This document shows, one piece after another, positions 59,616 to 64,000 of a DNA stretch of 64,000 nucleotides; the stretch's first letter is position 1, and every line of letters begins with the position of its first letter. The stretch is from positions 36,141-100,140 of the forward strand of contig NZ_CAJVAS010000022.1 in assembly GCF_910593845.1 (NCBI RefSeq), read 5' to 3'. The notes under the pieces are model-generated. The model was not told the origin of the DNA, made no database searches, and saw only the letters and a program-made list of their open reading frames with translations. This stretch comes from Paenibacillus solanacearum (lineage in GTDB: Bacteria; Bacillota; Bacilli; Paenibacillales; NBRC-103111). Both the position numbers and the translations under genes were made by a program.

Positions 59616-60338
59616 TTATTCTTCCGGGAATTCTACATTGTGATAAACACGCTGAACATCTTCCAGATCCTCCAGCGTATCAACAAGCTTCTCGAACTTC
59701 GCAAGCTCGTCCTCCGGAAGCGTTACGTAATTTTGTGCGAGCATCGTAAGCTCGGCTACCGTGAATTCCGTAATGCCCGCCTGCTTCAGCGCGGATTGAA
59801 TCGCATGAAACTGCTCCGGCTCGGCATAGATGATAATGGACTCTTCCTCTTCCGTAATGTCGCGGAAGTCCAGATCCGCTTCCATCAACAGCTCGAGGAC
59901 TTCGTCGGATGTTTTTCCTTCGATCCCGATTACGGCCGTCGGACTGAACATATACGAGACCGAACCGTTGACGCCCATGCTGCCGCCGTTTTTGTTAAAC
60001 ACCGAGCGCACGTCCGCTACCGTACGGTTGACGTTATTGGTCAGCGTGTCCACGATGATCATGGAACCGCTCGGCCCGAAGCCCTCGTAACGCAGCTCCG
60101 AGTAGCTCTCTTCGGAATTTCCTTTTGCCTTTTCGAGCGCCCGGTCGATGATCGCTCTCGGTACGTTGTATGTTTTAGCTCGCTCAAGCACGAATTTTAA
60201 AGCTTGATTCGATTCGGGATCGGGCTCCCCTTTCTTCGCCGCTACGTAAATTTCGATGCCGAACTTGGCGTAGACCCGACTTGTGTTGGCATCCTTCGAT
60301 GCTTTCTTCTCCTTAATATTATTCCATTTACGACCCAT
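59616..60338 (-). CDS. YebC/PmpR-family regulatory or translation factor (240 aa)
   Basis: Starts MGRKWNNIKEKKASKDANTS, with the YebC core (FGIEIYVAAKKGEPDPESN, YEGFGPSGSMIIVDTLT, NGSVSYMF). YebC was annotated as a transcription regulator and recent work links it to translation of proline-rich stretches. Normal length. Follows the standard single-gene layout of Bacillota. Confidence 0.93.
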   Translation of the reverse strand: MGRKWNNIKEKKASKDANTSRVYAKFGIEIYVAAKKGEPDPESNQALKFVLERAKTYNVPRAIIDRALEKAKGNSEESYSELRYEGFGPSGSMIIVDTLTNNVNRTVADVRSVFNKNGGSMGVNGSVSYMFSPTAVIGIEGKTSDEVLELLMEADLDFRDITEEEESIIIYAEPEQFHAIQSALKQAGITEFTVAELTMLAQNYVTLPEDELAKFEKLVDTLEDLEDVQRVYHNVEFPEE

Positions 60339-60546
60339 GATGTTACCTACTTTCTTATCATATCTTTAAATCCAGCTTGCTATGTACACTAAGCTATCAT
60401 CATTCTCGTATTATTATAAACAATAAACAGATATCTGGACAAGTTTATCGCAAGTTTCAACGTGTCATACGATTCTCACCCGGTCTCAACAAGATCCGCA
60501 GCTTTCCAGCAATATTATGGATTCGGGATTGCAGGTATCCAGCCTT
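60339..60546. other. Intergenic DNA with no recognised feature
   Basis: About 210 nt, AT-rich near yebC and without coding potential or a clear regulatory site apart from the yebC promoter. Confidence 0.4.
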
Positions 60547-60690
60547 TCAGCAGCGCTCCCCCTCCGAATGATTGTTTGCAGCAAGCTCGCCTCCATGTTG
60601 TCTAATCATTCTTTGCGAAATCGTTAAGCCTAGTCCGCTGCCTCCGGTTGAGCGGCTCCGAGATACTTCCCCGCGATCATACCAATATGA
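60547..60690 (-). pseudogene. C-terminal remnant of a sensor histidine kinase
   Basis: On the minus strand the frame reads WYDRGEVSRSRS then TGGSGLGLTISQRMIRQHGG up to a TGA at 60547-60549. The GSGLGL box and following helix are those of the HATPase domain. The preceding sequence has an in-frame stop and a shifted continuation (DWYERH), and no N-terminal part is present. It is a decayed kinase gene. Confidence 0.7.
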
Positions 60691-60892
60691 CGCTCGTACC
60701 AATCAAGAAGAAACGGATGATTCAGCACCGGAGCGGTCAATCCAGATCACAGTCACCGCATGAACGGACGAGTTTTATTTTCCATTTAACCATCGTGTCC
60801 CAGAGCCGAATAAAAACGAATCAAGCAGAGGAATATAGATCAGGTACCTCATTCCTCAATCCAAATAACAACTCAGGGAGGACTCAAAAAAC

Positions 60893-61231
60893 ATGTATAC
60901 TCCAAACTTATTTAACCAAATTCAGCAGTGCCAACAAATCTTGAACCAGCTGATGAGCCAAACGGAGCAAGCTTCCCAGATGTATCGGCAACTGCTTCAC
61001 CAAGAGCAGCAAAATGCGATGATTCTGAGTGAGCTGGCTCATAAGGAGCAAAGAGCAGCTCAAATCATTCAAAGCGCTCTTCAAGGCCATCACCTTGCTA
61101 TGCAAAAAATGCAGCAGGTTTCTCAAATGTGCCATTCCTTAGAGCAAGCTGTTCAACAAAATGCCCCGATGTATCAACAAAATGAGTTTGTTAATTATCA
61201 AAGCAACGGCATGCCCGCGTATAGACAATAA
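60893..61231 (+). CDS. Glutamine-rich coiled-coil protein of unknown function (112 aa)
   Basis: Heptad-like helical sequence rich in Q, H and M (FNQIQQCQQILNQLMSQTEQ, QQNAMILSELAHKEQRAAQI), ending in a Q/N/Y-rich tail. GGGAGG lies 11 nt upstream of the ATG. It resembles small spore-coat-associated or similar Q-rich proteins of Bacillales in composition only. No conserved domain recognised; stands alone. Confidence 0.65.
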   Translation: MYTPNLFNQIQQCQQILNQLMSQTEQASQMYRQLLHQEQQNAMILSELAHKEQRAAQIIQSALQGHHLAMQKMQQVSQMCHSLEQAVQQNAPMYQQNEFVNYQSNGMPAYRQ

Positions 61232-61464
61232 CCACGCGGCCGCTAGCGTCATGGATAGGCAGCAAAAAACAGAAGGCCGGTCATCCCGGTCTCCTGTCTT
61301 CTATATTATATCGCACGTCATCGAACAAAATCTCTTTCATCAACAAATACTCCCCTGTCTGAAGTTGAATCGAGTAGTTCACTACGATCGTTGTACTTCA
61401 CCATACCAAATATTGGAACCCCATAAATGGTAGTAGTTGGTTAATAATGAAAAATATCGTTAGC

Positions 61465-62319
61465 CTAATTACAATGGAGTCTTCTTCTAATCTCCTTCAC
61501 GAGCAAATGCTTTTCTTCTATAGACATTGCATCGGCTGATAGCTTGCGTGCAGCAATAGGAGCAATCCAGGGCTCGATGTCTGTATAACCGATACCGGAG
61601 AGCTTTTCGTATTCCTCCATAAATATACGAATTATGGTCTCCCGTGTTGCATTTAGAAAGACACTTACTTCATTTGGCCAATCAGAGGGCAAGATCGCAT
61701 AGCGAATCATAACAATATATTCGGCCAAGTCCGCCTCCGGATTGCCGGATGTAGCGTTGCTCCAGTCAATAACAACCGCATCATGATCACGAAGCAATAT
61801 ATTGGCTGGATTCGGATCTCCATGACAAAGCTGATGCTTCATAGGCAATTGATCCAATAGGGTGATCACTGCTGCTTTTTCTACCTCAGTCAAATATGAC
61901 GCAAGACGAATGTTATGCTTGATGTAATCTCGTTGGCTCGGCATATCTGGAACAGAATGTGTATGGATTTGATATAAAAGTCGTGCCGTCATTCGGACAT
62001 CAGAGTAATTTTCGGACACATTAATTGGCAGGTTCAGTTGTGACTGCTTTACGGCTCCATCAATAAATCGCTTCAAGAAAGTTTCACCAAAAATACGTTC
62101 GAACACAATACCAAATCGACCTTCAATATTCACCTGATCAAATGGCTTTGGGACAGGTAGCCCGCACTCCCAGGCGATCCGACAATGATGCAATTCTTCT
62201 TGTAAAGCTCTAGTGCTCGTGTTAGGTTTGGCCATTTTGACGATCTTGCTCTGGTCCTCCCATTCAAATACTTCCGCACAGGCGCCTTCACCAATTTTGT
62301 TTCCAATTTTTTCGATCAT
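61465..62319 (-). CDS. Aminoglycoside-phosphotransferase-family kinase (284 aa)
   Basis: Kinase-like fold: GEGACAEVFEW (ATP loop), catalytic HQLCHGDPNPANILL and AVVIDWSNATSGNPEADLAEY (metal-binding Asp). Such enzymes phosphorylate antibiotics or small metabolites. It follows the TetR gene by 30 nt, so it is likely repressed by it. The substrate is not known. Confidence 0.87.
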   Translation of the reverse strand: MIEKIGNKIGEGACAEVFEWEDQSKIVKMAKPNTSTRALQEELHHCRIAWECGLPVPKPFDQVNIEGRFGIVFERIFGETFLKRFIDGAVKQSQLNLPINVSENYSDVRMTARLLYQIHTHSVPDMPSQRDYIKHNIRLASYLTEVEKAAVITLLDQLPMKHQLCHGDPNPANILLRDHDAVVIDWSNATSGNPEADLAEYIVMIRYAILPSDWPNEVSVFLNATRETIIRIFMEEYEKLSGIGYTDIEPWIAPIAARKLSADAMSIEEKHLLVKEIRRRLHCN

Positions 62320-62349
62320 GCCGCTCCCTCCAATTCGTATTTAGCTAGG

Positions 62350-62922
62350 TTATACTAACCCTTCTTTTACAGTTAGAATTTTGTACATTTCTTCAATCAT
62401 CTCTGTAGCCTCATTAATATCAAGCTCCATTGTGTTGGTATTGATCAGCGTTCCAATTCCAAGCCAATAGGTGCTAATTTTCAGAAAGATTTTCTTGATT
62501 TTACTTTCTTCAATTGTAGTTAACCGGTTATCGATCTGAAAAAAAGCAGCATAAATTTCTTCGTTAAGTCTGTCTTTGTGCTTTTTAAAATATTCGCCTC
62601 GATAATCAGATAGATACAAAGCTCGAAATAGATGCCTTTCGTTTCGGGCAAATAGCAAGCAACCGAGCACCAAATTCATGGCAAGTGCGTTTTTATCATT
62701 GACATACTCTTTCATACTGGCAAGAGCAAAATCAACAGTGTTGTTAAACACATCATCTTTTACTTTATCCATGCTTCCATACACGCTGTAAATAGGCTGT
62801 GTGGAACATCCAAGCCTTTTGGCGATGCTTCTGGCAGTTAGAACATCAAGCCCCTGTTCCCGTACAACGTCAAACGCTGCATCTAATACTTTTTCCTTCG
62901 TTATCTCCGCTTTTGGAGGCAT
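62350..62922 (-). CDS. TetR-family regulator (190 aa)
   Basis: N-terminal HTH ITKEKVLDAAFDVVREQGLD, TARSIAKRLGCSTQPIYSVYG, followed by a C-terminal ligand-binding domain with a TetR_C-like length. A perfect palindrome 49 nt upstream is a likely self-operator. Operon with the phosphotransferase. Confidence 0.88.
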   Translation of the reverse strand: MPPKAEITKEKVLDAAFDVVREQGLDVLTARSIAKRLGCSTQPIYSVYGSMDKVKDDVFNNTVDFALASMKEYVNDKNALAMNLVLGCLLFARNERHLFRALYLSDYRGEYFKKHKDRLNEEIYAAFFQIDNRLTTIEESKIKKIFLKISTYWLGIGTLINTNTMELDINEATEMIEEMYKILTVKEGLV

Positions 62923-62970
62923 CTACTCAACATCTCCTCAATCAAAACTATACATTTTATTACATGCGTT

Positions 62971-62988
62971 ATATAACATATGTTATAT
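62971..62988. promoter_or_regulatory. Perfect 18-bp operator palindrome of the TetR operon
   Basis: ATATAACATATGTTATAT, fully symmetric, between the TetR start and its upstream sequence. Confidence 0.75.
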
Positions 62989-63029
62989 GGATAAATATGG
63001 AATGTCAATTCATTTTTTGTTGTCGTTAA

Positions 63030-63357
63030 AATCTGCCCTCAAACGAAGTTAGACCACCAATCTCCTGGTGGCCTAGAATGTAATACTTGAGGTTCTTCTG
63101 CTCTTACTTCAAAGGAAAAGGGGATCTTTTGGCTGCTACAGCAGTCGGAGAATCCCTATTTAAGAAACATGCTCCGTCCGCCCACAACGTTGCGGGCGCT
63201 CTCCTTTGATTCCGGCGTTTTGACAAAATATGTCCACCATACACACCTCGTTCGGCACCTTTCAAAACCTTGTGGTCGCGCTTATTCGAATCCGAATTTT
63301 TGGTAGTACGACGGGTGGCCGATGAAAAACACATGCATGTCGCATGGAGTGAAAAAA
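63030..63357. other. Intergenic region, nothing certain
   Basis: About 330 nt with a small CCACC/GGTGG hairpin (about 63051-63069) and no supported gene. It might hold the end of a decayed element, but I cannot identify it. Confidence 0.3.
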
Positions 63358-63825
63358 TTATTTTTTCTTAACTGGTATCCAAATTTCACCCTGTCGATAC
63401 CCTGCCATTCCATAATACATTTCGAAACTAGGCGCTTCAATCTGTTCGTATTCAGATGTCGGAAACCACTCGGAATATATTCGTACCCGCAGTTTTTGTA
63501 AATCACATTGCGGCTCCGGGAAAATAGCCCATGTTAATGCGGGGACAGAAAGTTTTGTAAATCTCTCCGGCATTTCAAGTCCCTTTGGTAAATGATAACA
63601 TATCATGTATTTGAAAGATTCTCCCGTGTTATCATATAAGGCAGCGTGCAATACGGTGTTACTGAACCGTCCCAGTAATTCGTTCATAAGTTCAACGCTA
63701 CCATCATCATCACATTTTTGACGGAATTGAGGTACTTCAGAAAATGCTGTTTTCATGTCCGAATTTATAAGACCATAAACTCCAAACATCTCAAAAGACC
63801 TTTTTTGTTCAATTCGGTAATTCAT
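63358..63825 (-). CDS. GyrI-like / AraC effector-binding-domain protein (155 aa)
   Basis: The whole protein matches the GyrI-like small-molecule-binding fold (MNYRIEQKRSFEMFGVYGL, YMICYHLPKGLEMPERFTKLSV, TWAIFPEPQCDL, IYSEWFPTSEYEQIEAPSFEMYY). AAGGAG 9 nt upstream of ATG 63825. The AraC HTH part that often precedes it is missing, so it is a stand-alone domain. Confidence 0.85.
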   Translation of the reverse strand: MNYRIEQKRSFEMFGVYGLINSDMKTAFSEVPQFRQKCDDDGSVELMNELLGRFSNTVLHAALYDNTGESFKYMICYHLPKGLEMPERFTKLSVPALTWAIFPEPQCDLQKLRVRIYSEWFPTSEYEQIEAPSFEMYYGMAGYRQGEIWIPVKKK

Positions 63826-63955
63826 TTCGATATCTCCTTTTATTGAAATATGAAAGGACATTCGAGGATAGGCTTTTAGAAGTGTGGTGAAAAACACCAC
63901 GAATACTCGATATGGTAGAATAATAGAAATACCTGATTAGAAATGAGGAACAGTT

Positions 63956-64000
63956 ATGCGAGCAGCAAAACGGACCGGGGTCCAGCCACAACTATTTCAG
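63956..64000 (+). CDS. Start of an unknown gene (15 codons, runs off the window)
   Basis: ATG with GAGGAA upstream, coding MRAAKRTGVQPQLFQ before the window ends. Too short to identify; supported only by the ribosome site and open frame. Confidence 0.35.
   Translation, partial: MRAAKRTGVQPQLFQ

Noticed and set aside
63104..63334. 76-codon minus-strand frame
   Set aside because: Low-complexity basic sequence, no ribosome site, nothing recognised.
1..64000. CRISPR arrays, tRNA/rRNA genes, IS elements, prophage
   Set aside because: No regularly spaced repeats, no cloverleaf with CCA-type end, no transposase or phage protein was found on either strand.

Overview
The window looks like a chromosomal segment of a spore-former-type Bacillota, most likely Paenibacillaceae (Paenibacillus/Cohnella-like). 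The reasons are fairly high G+C, strong GGAGG ribosome sites, B. subtilis-type Fnr proteins with a C-terminal Cys cluster, NreA, long-form HPF, an MGH1-type glycosidase and Bacillota-type ECF/anti-sigma pairs. No rRNA, tRNA, CRISPR array, IS element or phage gene was seen.

Positions 1-21150 and 55560-60340 hold an anaerobic/nitrate/NO island run by Fnr. At least eight promoters carry TGTGA-N6-TCACA boxes, seven of them with the -10 hexamer exactly 21 nt away. They drive (i) a heme-type radical SAM enzyme, a 12-TM membrane protein and HemY; (ii) an unusual nitrate reductase operon: membrane cytochrome-b-like protein, NapA/NasC-type catalytic subunit, 4Fe-4S protein, Rieske protein, a NarK fused to a PAS domain and small unknowns; (iii) a Crp-like regulator; (iv) Ric plus a hemerythrin; (v) a divergent DUF2249/NnrS-like/MIP18 operon; (vi) pyruvate formate lyase and its activase; (vii) a hemerythrin plus the ribosome hibernation factor; (viii) a DoxX protein. 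A MobA gene has a weaker box. Two Fnr paralogues (16061 and 57659) share a conserved 5' region. Next to the first lies a collapsed nre locus: nreA followed by only the DNA-binding half of an NreC-like regulator.

Positions 21300-33400 are mixed accessory genes: a Fur-controlled truncated siderophore-esterase-like gene, a nicotianamine-synthase-like gene, a sulfatase, an ECF sigma/anti-sigma pair, a Crp-like regulator with an AhpD-like protein, two glycoside hydrolases and a shikimate-kinase-like gene.

Positions 33570-41600 are a complete, compact class I lanthipeptide locus: regulator, LanC, a 56-aa precursor with a GG leader, LanB, a truncated HlyD-type anchor, and an ABC transporter with a C39 peptidase. 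Directly upstream in the same orientation, 41925-49429 is a translationally coupled, apparently uncharacterised biosynthetic operon: KAS III, ATP-grasp, NAD-epimerase, MBL hydrolase, AMP-ligase, acyltransferase and SDR. A candidate operator and an Rrf2 regulator lie at its head.

Positions 49600-55300 hold the Rrf2 regulator, a VOC protein, an orphan Fur-controlled siderophore-binding lipoprotein, an orphan sugar-binding lipoprotein and a 2-hydroxyacid dehydrogenase. After yebC (59616-60338) come a histidine kinase remnant, a Q-rich small protein, a TetR/phosphotransferase pair with a perfect operator palindrome, and a GyrI-like protein at the right edge.
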